From NCBI GenBank assembly GCA_963666505.2, contig CAXXXL010000005.1, positions 62,001-126,000 of the forward strand: a stretch of DNA of 64,000 nt, in the 5' to 3' direction. The translations under genes and the position numbers were made by a program. Below are positions 16,905 to 25,496 of the stretch, piece by piece; position 1 is the stretch's first letter, and the number at the start of each line of letters is the position of its first letter. Under the pieces are notes generated by a model. It did no database searches, was not told the DNA's origin, and saw nothing but the letters and a program-made list of their open reading frames with translations. Source of the stretch: JABGQS01 sp963666505 (GTDB lineage: Bacteria > Bacillota > Clostridia > Christensenellales > SZUA-584).

Positions 16905-17816
16905 ATGATAATTGGAATCGATCATGGTTACGGCATGATGAAAACAGCCAACACCATGTTTACAACTGGATTGACAGAGTACGAGAAAGAACCATACACC
17001 ATGCAGAATGTGGTGAAGTTCAATGGCAAGTACTATGTTTGCGGAAGCGGAAGACAAACGCTGATTCGAGATAAAACTTCGGACGACTGCTATTATATTC
17101 TGACACTGGCGGCAATCTCAAAAGAGATGCTTCACAGAAATGCCGGAACAAAAGCAAACGTAATTCTAGCAGCAGGTCTTCCTTTAACCAGTTTTGGCAG
17201 GGATAAAGATAAGTTTATCAAATACTTAAAACGGACTACTTTTCAACCGATCAGATTTGAGTTTGAATGTCAGGAATATAAAATCACGATTGATGACGTA
17301 AGAGTGTATCCGCAAGGATATTCAGCTATTGCGGATTATATAGACAGGCTGAAAAAAGAACCATCTGTTATTATCTGCGATATCGGAAGTTGGACAGTTG
17401 ATGTGATGCGAATAGACAACGGTGTTCCAAACGCAGATACTTGCAGAAGCCTTGAGCTTGGAATAATTCGATTGATTGATAAAACTCTTGAAGAGGTGCG
17501 CCGGAGCACGGGCCTTTCCATTACCGCTGCACAAATAGAACAAATACTAAGGAATCAATCATGCAGTATGGATGAAAGAGCAAAGAACATCATTATTGCT
17601 CAAGGCAAAGATTACGTAAACAGAATATTCCGAACGCTTATTGAAAGCGGTTTCGATGTGGCTGCTGTTCCAATCGTCTTTGTTGGTGGAGGTGCATTGT
17701 TTATCAAACAGAATATAGGCAACAATCGGGTTTGTGCAATGAGCATTGTTGAGGATATTAAAGCGAATGCTATTGGATACGAAAAGATTACCCGTGCTCT
17801 AGGAGCAAGCCAATGA
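16905..17816 (+). CDS. ParM/Alp-like actin-family segregation ATPase
   Basis: 303 aa. Actin-fold phosphate loops are visible: IGIDHGYGMMKTA at the N terminus, VIICDIGSWTVDVMRI at about 155-170 and VFVGGGALF near 262. This matches plasmid and element-borne ParM/StbA relatives, which polymerise to push DNA copies apart. The following gene overlaps it by 4 bp and has the size and position of the DNA-binding partner ParR. In an integrated element the pair may stabilise a transient circular form. Confidence 0.83.
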   Translation: MIIGIDHGYGMMKTANTMFTTGLTEYEKEPYTMQNVVKFNGKYYVCGSGRQTLIRDKTSDDCYYILTLAAISKEMLHRNAGTKANVILAAGLPLTSFGRDKDKFIKYLKRTTFQPIRFEFECQEYKITIDDVRVYPQGYSAIADYIDRLKKEPSVIICDIGSWTVDVMRIDNGVPNADTCRSLELGIIRLIDKTLEEVRRSTGLSITAAQIEQILRNQSCSMDERAKNIIIAQGKDYVNRIFRTLIESGFDVAAVPIVFVGGGALFIKQNIGNNRVCAMSIVEDIKANAIGYEKITRALGASQ

Positions 17817-18073
17817 ACGGAAAGCGGCTAAGCATTCGGTTGAATCTGGACAAACTGAATCACAAAAAAGCATTTGAAATATTGTCTGCCTTGCCTTCTG
17901 GTAAAAAGAGCGAGTATGCAGTAAATGCAATCATTAGAGCACATGATACAGACGAAGTTCTTCATCTGGTGAGAAAAGTCTTGCATGAAGATTCGGCAAA
18001 GGATATACAATCAGTTTCAAGCAACAAGGATGGTATAGATAATGTTGTAGTTGATTATTTAAAAACTTTATAA
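17813..18073 (+). CDS. ParR-like centromere-binding partner
   Basis: 86 aa, overlapping the ParM-like gene by 4 bp. The N-terminal half (KRLSIRLNLDKLNHKKAFEIL) fits a ribbon-helix-helix start, and KSEYAVNAIIRAH resembles the second helix of ParR-type proteins. No other domain. Assigned mainly from size, operon position and the ribbon-helix-helix pattern. Confidence 0.6.
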   Translation: MNGKRLSIRLNLDKLNHKKAFEILSALPSGKKSEYAVNAIIRAHDTDEVLHLVRKVLHEDSAKDIQSVSSNKDGIDNVVVDYLKTL

Positions 18074-18140
18074 GCTCAAATATGACTTTTGATGTCTAAG
18101 GTAATACGCTTGAGTAAAACACATAAGGAAGGAGAATGCC

Positions 18141-18428
18141 ATGTCAGTAAAAGATGTGATTAAAATGAACGCTGTTACCATACTGGATATTTCGGGCATT
18201 GATGAAGAAGATTACTTTGGTGAAGAATGGGCTTTGTTACACCTGGACAACGAGGGAAACATTAAAGGTTTGCATTACAGAGCGGCAGACGATGACGAGC
18301 TTGATTACCATGCATATATTCCGCAGATTGAAATCGAGGATAAAGATATCATTTATCACGGATATGTGGACGAGTATTACTTTTATGCGAACGAAATCAA
18401 GTTTCAGGGAGAGAGGTATGAGCAATGA
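18141..18428 (+). CDS. Acidic cargo protein of unknown function
   Basis: 95 aa, very acidic and Tyr-rich (DDDELDYHAYIPQIEIEDKDIIYHGYVDEYYFY). No signal peptide or membrane helix. AAGGAAGGAG lies upstream of the ATG. The stop overlaps the following lipoprotein gene by 4 bp, so the two are co-translated. I do not recognise the family. A highly acidic small protein in element cargo could be a DNA mimic, but nothing in the sequence proves that. Confidence 0.7.
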   Translation: MSVKDVIKMNAVTILDISGIDEEDYFGEEWALLHLDNEGNIKGLHYRAADDDELDYHAYIPQIEIEDKDIIYHGYVDEYYFYANEIKFQGERYEQ

Positions 18429-19135
18429 AACACATCATACTTTCTATACTTGCAGCTGTAGTATTTGTTTTTTCAGCTTGCCAATCATATATTCCAACCA
18501 TTGAATCAAACCAATCTGTGAAGGAAGCGGAACAGGAAACAGAGATGCCGAAGCAGTTTGAACAGTCACCGACTTCTTCGCCGGAACTTACCTCATCATC
18601 AAAGCCTAGCCCGACCTTAATAGTGATAGAAACTACTGAACCAACGGAGAAACCTACAACTGCACCAACAGCAAAGCCAACGGAGAACCCAACAACTTCG
18701 CCGACATCAAAGCCAACGAACCTGCCGACTCCTGAGCCGACGGTTATGCCTACACCAACACCAACGGTTCAACCGACAGAAGAACCGGAGATTGAGATAA
18801 CAGCAGTAAGTTCATCGTACATCAACGCTGCAATGGCAGAGATCAATAGACTAAGAGAAGAAAACGGTATTGAACCAGCTGTATATAGCAGCTCAATGAG
18901 TTCAAGCTGCCAGAGCCATGCCGTAAGCATGGCAGAAAGCGGAACAGCTTTTCATGCAAGCGGCGGATATGTGTTTGAAGCTGTAGGTAGAGCAAGCAGT
19001 TACATGTCAGGAACTACAATGGGCGGTACAGCTGCTAACCATGTTGTCCAACTGCAATCAGCGGAAGTGACTCAGATCGGAATAGGGGCAGTATACTATG
19101 GAGATTACGTATTTTATGTAGTCAGGGGCAGCTGA
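18425..19135 (+). CDS. CAP-domain-like lipoprotein with Thr/Pro linker
   Basis: 236 aa. Signal peptide with lipobox FSACQ. Residues about 45-125 form a low-complexity Thr/Pro/Lys linker built of repeats such as KPTENPTTSPTSKPT, a wall-spanning stalk. The C-terminal 110 residues (SSYINAAMAEINRLREENG ... CQSHAVSMAES ... FHASGG ... IGIGAVYYGDYVFYV) match a short CAP/SCP-PR1 domain. CAP proteins are secreted and often act at the cell surface. Co-translated with the acidic 95-aa protein upstream. Confidence 0.75.
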   Translation: MKHIILSILAAVVFVFSACQSYIPTIESNQSVKEAEQETEMPKQFEQSPTSSPELTSSSKPSPTLIVIETTEPTEKPTTAPTAKPTENPTTSPTSKPTNLPTPEPTVMPTPTPTVQPTEEPEIEITAVSSSYINAAMAEINRLREENGIEPAVYSSSMSSSCQSHAVSMAESGTAFHASGGYVFEAVGRASSYMSGTTMGGTAANHVVQLQSAEVTQIGIGAVYYGDYVFYVVRGS

Positions 19136-19165
19136 TAAAAACTAAATAACAATAACCATTCAAGT

Positions 19166-19195
19166 CATCTGAGATATTACCTCAGGTGGCTTTTT
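19166..19195 (+). terminator. Leader hairpin before the SpaA-type surface protein gene
   Basis: CATCTGAG pairs with CTCAGGTG around seven bases, followed by GCTTTTT. About 35 bp upstream of the start at 19230. It can end the preceding transcript or attenuate the next one. Confidence 0.6.
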
Positions 19196-19229
19196 ATATA
19201 TCTCAAAAAGAAAGAGAGGAGCAAGATTT

Positions 19230-22200
19230 ATGCTGAGAAAAATAGCGTCATCAATAATGATTATGATACTAATTTTAATGTCTTTCACAACTGCATATGC
19301 CACGCCGCCATCTCACCCTCATATTGGGAGCGGATCAAATGCCGACGGAGGATTTTACTTTGAATACTATGGCAGCAGCGGTACTTGGAAAGACTTAAAT
19401 ACACCGCCTCACTGGGTAGTTGAAACCGGTGAAGTGGCATATTGTGTAGATCACAAAGCGGATTCGCCAAGTGGTGACGAAACATACAGCGCATTTGACC
19501 CGCAAGCGTTGTATTCGTCAACTACATATTACGGTCTGCTTGCTATTTTGAAGGCAGGATATCCATATAAGACTGGCGGGCTATCTGCAAGCCAAGCAAG
19601 GTACGCAACTGCGAATGCGATTCGAGCATGGTTATCTGAAAGCGCCGGTATAGGATATAACTTCATGACCCTATCCCGTGGCTTTGTAAGACCAAAGAGC
19701 GGTCAGCAGGTAACATATGATTTCTTGGTATCACTTGTAGAAAAAGCAAGAAACAATGAACAGCCTGTGTTTTCAATTTCAACGAATCCTAGCAATGTTA
19801 AGCTGAGTTATCAGGGTGACCAACTAGTTGGCCAGTTTAAAATTGTGTTCAGTAACATTAACGGATATTACTCGATTGACAACAGTAAATTGCCAAGCGG
19901 TGTAACAATAAGCGGATATACAGGAAGTAATGGTGATGTGCTTACCATATCTGTTCCGACTTCTTACGCCGGGCAAACAATCACTCTTAAAAATATATTA
20001 GAAGCGCATGATACCAGAGCTACATCCAATATGTATTGGTTTGAGACAAATGGAGATGAACAGCCTGTGCTCGTTCCGGTAACAGATACTACAAAACCTG
20101 TGGTGAGCGGAAGCATGACATTCAACTCGGATGCGCTTGGATATATAGAAATCATAAAAACAAATGCTAATCCTGAAATGGGGAATTATTCATTGGATGG
20201 TGCTGTATTTGAGGTAAAAGACGATACTGGAAATACCGTAGCTGAAATCACTACCGGCAATAACGGATATGCCAAAACCGGATATCTGCCATTAGGCGAA
20301 TACACTGTAAAAGAAACTATAGCTCCGTATGGATATACAATAAACAATGAAGTTTTCACAGCAATACTGAGCGATGCCGGTCAGACTGTTGTATATGATG
20401 ATGTCGAAGTAAGTGAAGTACCTCAGACAGGTACTATCACGATTACGAAAAGAGACAGCGAAACAGGCGATAGCTCGCAGGGAGATGCTTCATTGAACGG
20501 CGCAGTTTTTGAAATATATGATTCAGGCGGTAATCTAACAGCGCAGCTTGATTGCGGAGATACGTGCGAAGTGACAAGCAAACCGCTTGCGCTGGGGACA
20601 TATACGATCAAGGAAGTACAGACCCCGGAAGGATACTTACTAAATAACACTGTTTATACAGTTGAAATCGAGTATTCAAATCAAAATGTTGATGTAAATC
20701 ATTTGAGTTACATCATATCGAACGATGTGATTAAAGGACAGATAGCGATAACCAAGTTTGCGGATGTAGCATTAGCACAGTGGGATACGGATAATCCCAA
20801 ACCGCCACTTGAAAATGTTGAGTTTGAAATAAAGCTAAAATCAACAGGTGAGCTGGTTGATACGTTGGTTACAGATTCCGATGGTAAAGCTCAAAGTATT
20901 ATGCTTCCTTTTGGTACATACACAGTAACTGAAACGAAAACGACTTTGGGTTTTATGGGCTGCGAATCTTTTAACGTTAGGATTGATGAGAATGGTAAGG
21001 TATACAGCTACATCGTTGAGAACGAAGTGTATAAGTCCAAAGTGAAGATAATAAAGGTTGATAGCGAAACCAATGAAACTGTACCTATTGCAGGAGCTGA
21101 ATTTCAGATAAGGGATTCAAACGGTGATTTGGTTGTTCAAACAATTACATATCCGCAGGAAATGCAAATCGATACATTCGTTACTGATGAAACTGGAACA
21201 ATTACACTGCCAGAACCTTTAATATACGGGGATTATACTTTGTACGAAGTAAAAGCGCCGTATGGATACTGGTTAAATGAAATACCCTTGAAATTTTCAA
21301 TAGATGAGAGTGGTGAAGAAATAGTCACGATAGAGTTTTCGGACGAGCTTATCCAGAAGCGTATCAGAATAATAAAAACAGATTCCAGAGACAGTGAACG
21401 CAGGCTTGCCGGAGCGGTGTTTGAAGTGTATAAAGGCGACACTCTGGTGGATACCATAACAACTAACGAAAACGGGTATGCGGAAACAAAACTGCTGACT
21501 GTTGGTGAGTACACGATTGTAGAAGTTGAAGCGCCGATCGGTTTTGTTTTAGAAAATGTGTCATTTGAAGTCACTATAGATGATGACGATACGATGGTTT
21601 ATACCTGCGAATATAAAAACAATCCTACCGTAGTCATTATAACCAAGACAGATATTTCAGACGGCACGCTACTGTTGGGTGCGCATATTGAAATCTTTAA
21701 TGAGAACGAAGAACTCGTTTATGAAGGGGATACTGACGAGAATGGAGAGCTGATAATCTATGAACTGCCCATTGGTAAGTACACTTACATAGAAACAGCG
21801 GTTCCTGTCGGCTATGTGCTCAATGAAACAGTATTTGAGTTTGAGATTCTTGAAAACGGAGAGATTTTAGGTTCAACGAATATTGAGGATAAACCAACCG
21901 AAATAACACTATCCAAGATTGATCTGGTTGACGGCAGACCGGTAGAAAATGCAGTAATTGAGATTTTAAATGCAGATAGAGAAACCGTATTTGCGGGCAA
22001 AACGGATGAAAACGGCGAGATAACCATAACGCACTTGCCCGTTGGTACATATACGTTCAGAGAAACGCAAGCACCGGATGGTTACATCTTATCCATAGAA
22101 GAAGTCGAGTTTTCTATTGACGAGTATGGAGAGATTACCGGTGAAACTGTGATGACCAATAGCCCTACTGTACTTGAAATCAACAAGGTTATTTATAAAA

Positions 22201-22622
22201 CCAATGAACCGCTGACCGGAGCAGGGTTTCTTGTTAAAAACTTTTTGGGGCTCAACACTTTGCATTTCACAAAAAACGAAGACGGCAGCTATCGCCTTGA
22301 TAAAGACGGCGACGTGACCGAGATTATGGTTGATGAAAACGGTAAGGCTTTAATATACGGATTGCCGCTGGGAAACTATTGGCTGGAAGAAACAACTGTA
22401 CCGGAGGGATATTATCCTACAGCGCCGGTGAAAGTTAGAATCGGTGAAACTAATAGTATTGAAGCGCCGTATAAGGCGGTTATACCGAATTCGGTTTTTG
22501 TAAAGCTTGGCTTGGACAGAGATAAATACAATGTGCCAATTGCCATCGGTGCAACTGTATTAGTTATCGGTGGAGTTGTGTTTAAGGTGCTCAGACGAAG
22601 GAAGAAAAAGCCAACTATATAA
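19230..22622 (+). CDS. SpaA/CnaB-repeat surface protein with N-terminal thioester-like domain
   Basis: 1130 aa. Signal peptide (about 1-24). A thioester-like domain lies at about 36-165, with Cys72 in YCVDHK; at the expected second half the text is ATANAIRAWL, with Ala where thioester domains carry Gln. About eight SpaA/CnaB modules follow from residue 305 to 1080, recognised by I.I.K.D...G..L.GA.FEI and LP.G.Y...E...P.GY, with isopeptide-forming Lys, Asn and Glu positions. The end has a membrane helix and RRRKKK but no LPXTG, so it is membrane-anchored rather than sortase-anchored. Probably an adhesin or mating-pair surface protein. AGAGGAGC ribosome binding site. Confidence 0.88.
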   Translation: MLRKIASSIMIMILILMSFTTAYATPPSHPHIGSGSNADGGFYFEYYGSSGTWKDLNTPPHWVVETGEVAYCVDHKADSPSGDETYSAFDPQALYSSTTYYGLLAILKAGYPYKTGGLSASQARYATANAIRAWLSESAGIGYNFMTLSRGFVRPKSGQQVTYDFLVSLVEKARNNEQPVFSISTNPSNVKLSYQGDQLVGQFKIVFSNINGYYSIDNSKLPSGVTISGYTGSNGDVLTISVPTSYAGQTITLKNILEAHDTRATSNMYWFETNGDEQPVLVPVTDTTKPVVSGSMTFNSDALGYIEIIKTNANPEMGNYSLDGAVFEVKDDTGNTVAEITTGNNGYAKTGYLPLGEYTVKETIAPYGYTINNEVFTAILSDAGQTVVYDDVEVSEVPQTGTITITKRDSETGDSSQGDASLNGAVFEIYDSGGNLTAQLDCGDTCEVTSKPLALGTYTIKEVQTPEGYLLNNTVYTVEIEYSNQNVDVNHLSYIISNDVIKGQIAITKFADVALAQWDTDNPKPPLENVEFEIKLKSTGELVDTLVTDSDGKAQSIMLPFGTYTVTETKTTLGFMGCESFNVRIDENGKVYSYIVENEVYKSKVKIIKVDSETNETVPIAGAEFQIRDSNGDLVVQTITYPQEMQIDTFVTDETGTITLPEPLIYGDYTLYEVKAPYGYWLNEIPLKFSIDESGEEIVTIEFSDELIQKRIRIIKTDSRDSERRLAGAVFEVYKGDTLVDTITTNENGYAETKLLTVGEYTIVEVEAPIGFVLENVSFEVTIDDDDTMVYTCEYKNNPTVVIITKTDISDGTLLLGAHIEIFNENEELVYEGDTDENGELIIYELPIGKYTYIETAVPVGYVLNETVFEFEILENGEILGSTNIEDKPTEITLSKIDLVDGRPVENAVIEILNADRETVFAGKTDENGEITITHLPVGTYTFRETQAPDGYILSIEEVEFSIDEYGEITGETVMTNSPTVLEINKVIYKTNEPLTGAGFLVKNFLGLNTLHFTKNEDGSYRLDKDGDVTEIMVDENGKALIYGLPLGNYWLEETTVPEGYYPTAPVKVRIGETNSIEAPYKAVIPNSVFVKLGLDRDKYNVPIAIGATVLVIGGVVFKVLRRRKKKPTI

Positions 22623-22712
22623 AAGTCAAGTAGAAATTGGCGAATAAATAGTTGCACGACAAAAAGAGGTGAAAACCTCGGAAGAACCTTGAAAAATTAA
22701 TATGGTTAAAGA

Positions 22713-23894
22713 TTAATTTTGAGGAACGAAGGTGTTGTTGTATTTAAGAATCGAAAAGACGACTCGGACTAGTTTCTTTGAAACATGACCAAGGGCGACA
22801 AGATGATGCTTTCCCTCCTTGCGTTTTCTGGCGTAATAATCGGCAAAAGTGCTGTCATTATGAATAATAAGTGATGCAGAAGTATGAAAAGCCCATCTCA
22901 AATATGATGATCCACGCTTGGATATATTAAGCTTGTTTGCGTCATAGTTCCCTGACTGGTAGACGCCGGGATCAAGACCGGCGAATGCAAGCAGCTTGTC
23001 CGGAGATTTGAAGCGTAAAAAGTCGCCGATTTCCCCGATGATGATGGCGCCTGTCACATAGCTGATACCTGGGACAGATAAAATGACAGAGCAATGTACA
23101 TCCATGATTTTGCGGATTTCAGCTTCGTAAGTTTTGATGTGCTTGCGCAAAGTACGAATCATTTCTACACAGAGCTTAATCTGGATGGCGTAGAGTTCGT
23201 CTTTGTCACCGATTGTGGTCTTGGACAGCTTCTTGATTAAAGTAGCAGTATGCAGCCCATGGCGGCCATTCGAGTGTTTTCTAATTGTGTTTGTCAGACC
23301 GTCGATTCTTGCCTTAGCGATATTCGCCGGAATGCCGTATTTCTGTAGTATCTCAAGCGAAACATTGATATGAAGCTTTGAAAATACTGACAAATACTCG
23401 GGAAACACCGTTGTAATTAGAACATGCAGCTCCTGCTTATGCTTGGTCAATTGCTTAACCAGAGAAATCCTGCGCCTTGATAATGATTTTAGAGAACGGC
23501 TGTGGTATGATGCAAGGGTATAGGGTTTGAACTCTTGGTTTCGCATGAGAAACATACAAATGGACTTGGCATCAATTGTATCGGTTTTTGTTTTACGAAC
23601 AGACGATGCCTTACGCTCCATATTGGTGAGCAGTGGGTTTATCAGCATGGTGTCGAAGCCATTACCGACAAGGTAGTGCAGGATATTATGGCTGTAATGC
23701 CCAGTGGATTCAAGCCCTATACGCACATTATCGTCACCTAGCTTATTAATTAAATCACAAATGAGCGTTTTCAATTCTTCGAATCCTTTGCTGTCATTGT
23801 TAATAGTAAGATACTGTTCCGATTGCAAGTTTGCGTTGCTGACGATGTAACAGTCGTGTTTTTTACTTGCTGCATCAATGCCTACATAAATCAT
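22713..23894 (-). CDS. IS110-family DEDD transposase
   Basis: 393 aa from the ATG at 23894. AGGGG lies seven bases upstream of it, and MIYVGIDAASKKHD is the usual IS110 N terminus; an ATG two codons earlier is too close to that site. RuvC-like DEDD domain: GIDAAS, IGLESTGHYS, KTDTIDAKSI. The C-terminal Tnp20 domain (VPGISYVTGAIIIGEIGDF ... LLAFAGLDPGVYQSG) carries the SKRGSSYLRWAF segment with the conserved serine. The frame is full length, so the element may be active. IS110 enzymes are guided by an element-encoded bridge RNA. Confidence 0.95.
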   Translation of the reverse strand: MIYVGIDAASKKHDCYIVSNANLQSEQYLTINNDSKGFEELKTLICDLINKLGDDNVRIGLESTGHYSHNILHYLVGNGFDTMLINPLLTNMERKASSVRKTKTDTIDAKSICMFLMRNQEFKPYTLASYHSRSLKSLSRRRISLVKQLTKHKQELHVLITTVFPEYLSVFSKLHINVSLEILQKYGIPANIAKARIDGLTNTIRKHSNGRHGLHTATLIKKLSKTTIGDKDELYAIQIKLCVEMIRTLRKHIKTYEAEIRKIMDVHCSVILSVPGISYVTGAIIIGEIGDFLRFKSPDKLLAFAGLDPGVYQSGNYDANKLNISKRGSSYLRWAFHTSASLIIHNDSTFADYYARKRKEGKHHLVALGHVSKKLVRVVFSILKYNNTFVPQN

Positions 23895-23915
23895 ATTCAT
23901 ACCCCTAAAGTGAAT

Positions 23916-24100
23916 TTGATAAATTGTAGCGAACGCCAGCAAATAATAATCACATGTAACCTAGTTCTTTATAACCTGTCATGATCAATCGATCTGCAGT
24001 AACCAACTCATAACCATATTAATTATTATTGTAGCTATATCCTTTTCGAACCAGTCTTTAAAAAGCTGTAGGAGAAAAATAATAGTCTACAATTTATCAA
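23916..24100 (-). ncRNA. Candidate IS110 bridge RNA (185 nt)
   Basis: Directly upstream of the transposase on its own strand, a 14-bp perfect inverted repeat (TTGATAAATTGTAG at 23916-23929 and CTACAATTTATCAA at 24087-24100) closes a 157-nt interior. Known IS110 bridge RNAs come from this same non-coding left end and are close to 180 nt. The interior also carries TAACCATATTAATT (24011-24024), the reverse complement of a 14-mer at the other end of the element. No protein frame is supported here. Assignment is by position, size and structure only. Confidence 0.5.
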
Positions 24101-24117
24101 GCAGATTATACTACATC

Positions 24118-24149
24118 AGGCTTATAGGTTAGCCTATGAATATAACCTA
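24118..24149 (+). promoter_or_regulatory. Two mutually exclusive leader hairpins before the HD-GYP gene
   Basis: AGGCT (24118-24122) can pair with AGCCT (24131-24135), while TAGGTTA (24125-24131) can pair with TAACCTA (24143-24149). The two helices share bases and cannot form together. They end about 12 bp before the AGGAGAAA ribosome binding site, where other cargo genes have one leader hairpin. Confidence 0.35.
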
Positions 24150-24173
24150 AATACAATATACTAGGAGAAATAA

Positions 24174-24740
24174 ATGAACAAGGAACTAACTGAACACGGC
24201 AGCGAGGTGTCCGAATTCGCAATGGACATAGCTCATGAATTGGAGCTGTGTCCTTTTTATATTGCTGAGATTGGCTTAGCAGCACGGTATCATGATATCG
24301 GGAAAGAGTACATACCAGAATCTATTCTTAGCAAACCAGGAAAACTAACGGATGAAGAAAAAAAGGTAATGCGTACGCATACAACTATTGGCTACTCTAT
24401 TTTGAAGTCTGCCTCTACAGAATTGGGCGATTTTACAGCAGAGGTTGCGCTTAATCATCACGAAAACTACGACGGTTCAGGATACCACGGAAAGAAGAAT
24501 AAAGAGATTTCAATGGCTTCACGCATTATCCGTGTTGCTGATGTGTTTTCAGCCTTGACTACCGACCGAGTGTACCGGCCTGCGTGGAAGATCGAAGATG
24601 TTATCAATTATATCGGTGAAAATTCATGCAAACTGTTTGATCCGATTATAGTAATAGCTTTCTTTTCGGTCATTGAAGGGTACGCAGATAATATGCGTGA
24701 AAAAGCAAATAAAATAAAGGAGGCATATGGATGGAATTAA
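24174..24740 (+). CDS. HD-GYP-type phosphohydrolase
   Basis: 188 aa, an HD-GYP domain alone. HDIGK carries the metal-binding HD, followed by RTHTTIGYSIL, LNHHENYDGSGYHGKK in the place of the HHE..DG.GYP signature, and ASRIIRVADVFSALTTDRVYR. HD-GYP enzymes hydrolyse cyclic di-GMP or related dinucleotides. No receiver or sensor domain is attached, and the usual N-terminal part is short. The small membrane peptide downstream overlaps its end. Possibly tunes second-messenger signalling of the host during element activity. Confidence 0.82.
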   Translation: MNKELTEHGSEVSEFAMDIAHELELCPFYIAEIGLAARYHDIGKEYIPESILSKPGKLTDEEKKVMRTHTTIGYSILKSASTELGDFTAEVALNHHENYDGSGYHGKKNKEISMASRIIRVADVFSALTTDRVYRPAWKIEDVINYIGENSCKLFDPIIVIAFFSVIEGYADNMREKANKIKEAYGWN

Positions 24741-24823
24741 AATCGATTTTGGCAATAGCGCTTTTGCTATTCATAATCGGAGGTTTGGTGTTCTTAAAAA
24801 TCAGATCAAAGAGAAAACATTGA
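24731..24823 (+). CDS. 30-aa single-pass membrane peptide
   Basis: ATG 24731 follows AAGGAGG by six bases and overlaps the end of the HD-GYP gene. The peptide MELKSILAIALLLFIIGGLVFL continues into a basic tail KIRSKRKH, so one membrane helix with positive inside end. It resembles the 19-aa peptide at 31298 in design. Function unknown; candidates are a membrane regulator or a type I toxin-like peptide. Confidence 0.5.
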   Translation: MELKSILAIALLLFIIGGLVFLKIRSKRKH

Positions 24824-24840
24824 TAGCGGTGTGAAGAAAT

Positions 24841-24870
24841 GGCGGCTTAGATTGTCTTAGTCGCCTTTTT
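24841..24870 (+). terminator. Leader hairpin with T-run before the DUF6076-like gene
   Basis: GGCGGCTTAGA pairs with TCTTAGTCGCC (one G-T pair, one mismatch) around TTG, then TTTTT and the spacer CATACCC before AAAAGGAGAAA. The start codon is at 24895. Confidence 0.6.
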
Positions 24871-24894
24871 CATACCCTAAAAGGAGAAATAATA

Positions 24895-25419
24895 ATGAAA
24901 ATTACATATTATACGAATGGCAAGATAGAGATTCTTGTTATAAAGGATGAGAACGGGAAAGTCATAAAAAAGGGATTATATACAATAGGGAACTGCCTTG
25001 TAGATATGCTGTACGGTGAATCAATCATTTGCGGTAATTCTGTATTGGATATCGAGAGAAAAGTGAAAGAGCAGATTTCAAAGCTGCTTGAAGAATGCAG
25101 CGACCATCTGCATTACAATATCCCTAAGATCATAGAGAAGGACTTCGCATTTATATTCGAACAGAAGTACATTTTTCAAAATGTGTTCATTGAGAATAAG
25201 CTTTGCAGGGTTTATATGATGAGCGACTTCTACTCTCTCATCTGTTTTCTGATTGCCCAAATCTATACTCGGAAGCTGATGTATAAGCGATGCGGTTACT
25301 GCAACGGGTTTTTCGCTACGAACTACATTAAGGCAAAATACTGCAAGAGAATTGCTACAAAGAACGGGAAAACATGCGGATATGCGAGTTCGCTTAAGAG
25401 AAAGCAAAGTGCGAAATAA
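24895..25419 (+). CDS. DUF6076-like protein with C-terminal zinc-binding motif
   Basis: 174 aa. The C-terminal 45 residues carry CGYCNGFF ... YCKR ... TCGY, a four-cysteine cluster typical of the DUF6076 proteins found in Clostridia mobile elements. The N-terminal part (MKITYYTNGKIEILVIKDENGKV) is beta-rich, with helices in the middle. Basic tail SLKRKQSAK. Its own strong ribosome binding site lies behind the leader hairpin. A nucleic-acid-binding role is plausible from the zinc cluster and basic tail; no function is known to me. Confidence 0.65.
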   Translation: MKITYYTNGKIEILVIKDENGKVIKKGLYTIGNCLVDMLYGESIICGNSVLDIERKVKEQISKLLEECSDHLHYNIPKIIEKDFAFIFEQKYIFQNVFIENKLCRVYMMSDFYSLICFLIAQIYTRKLMYKRCGYCNGFFATNYIKAKYCKRIATKNGKTCGYASSLKRKQSAK

Positions 25420-25496
25420 AAAACAGTCTCATTTTTTGATAATTACTCTGCTTGATTTATGATAAGAGTGTAAGAACGAGTAAAGGAGATGGAATC

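Larger units (their letters stand above)
22695..24100 (-). mobile_element. IS110-family insertion sequence (limits approximate)
   Basis: An IS110-type transposase gene on the minus strand lies between plus-strand cargo genes. The limits given are the outermost related sequence signals I can see: AATTAATATGGTTA at 22695-22708 and the distal arm of a 14-bp inverted repeat at 24087-24100. IS110 elements lack terminal inverted repeats and often leave no target duplication, so the true ends may be somewhat outside. It separates the surface-protein gene from the HD-GYP gene without breaking either. Confidence 0.6.

Noticed and set aside
18560..18790. Thr/Pro tandem repeats considered as a DNA repeat or CRISPR-like array
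   Set aside because: The units are in frame in the CAP lipoprotein and encode a stalk; no spacer structure. No CRISPR array was seen anywhere in the window.
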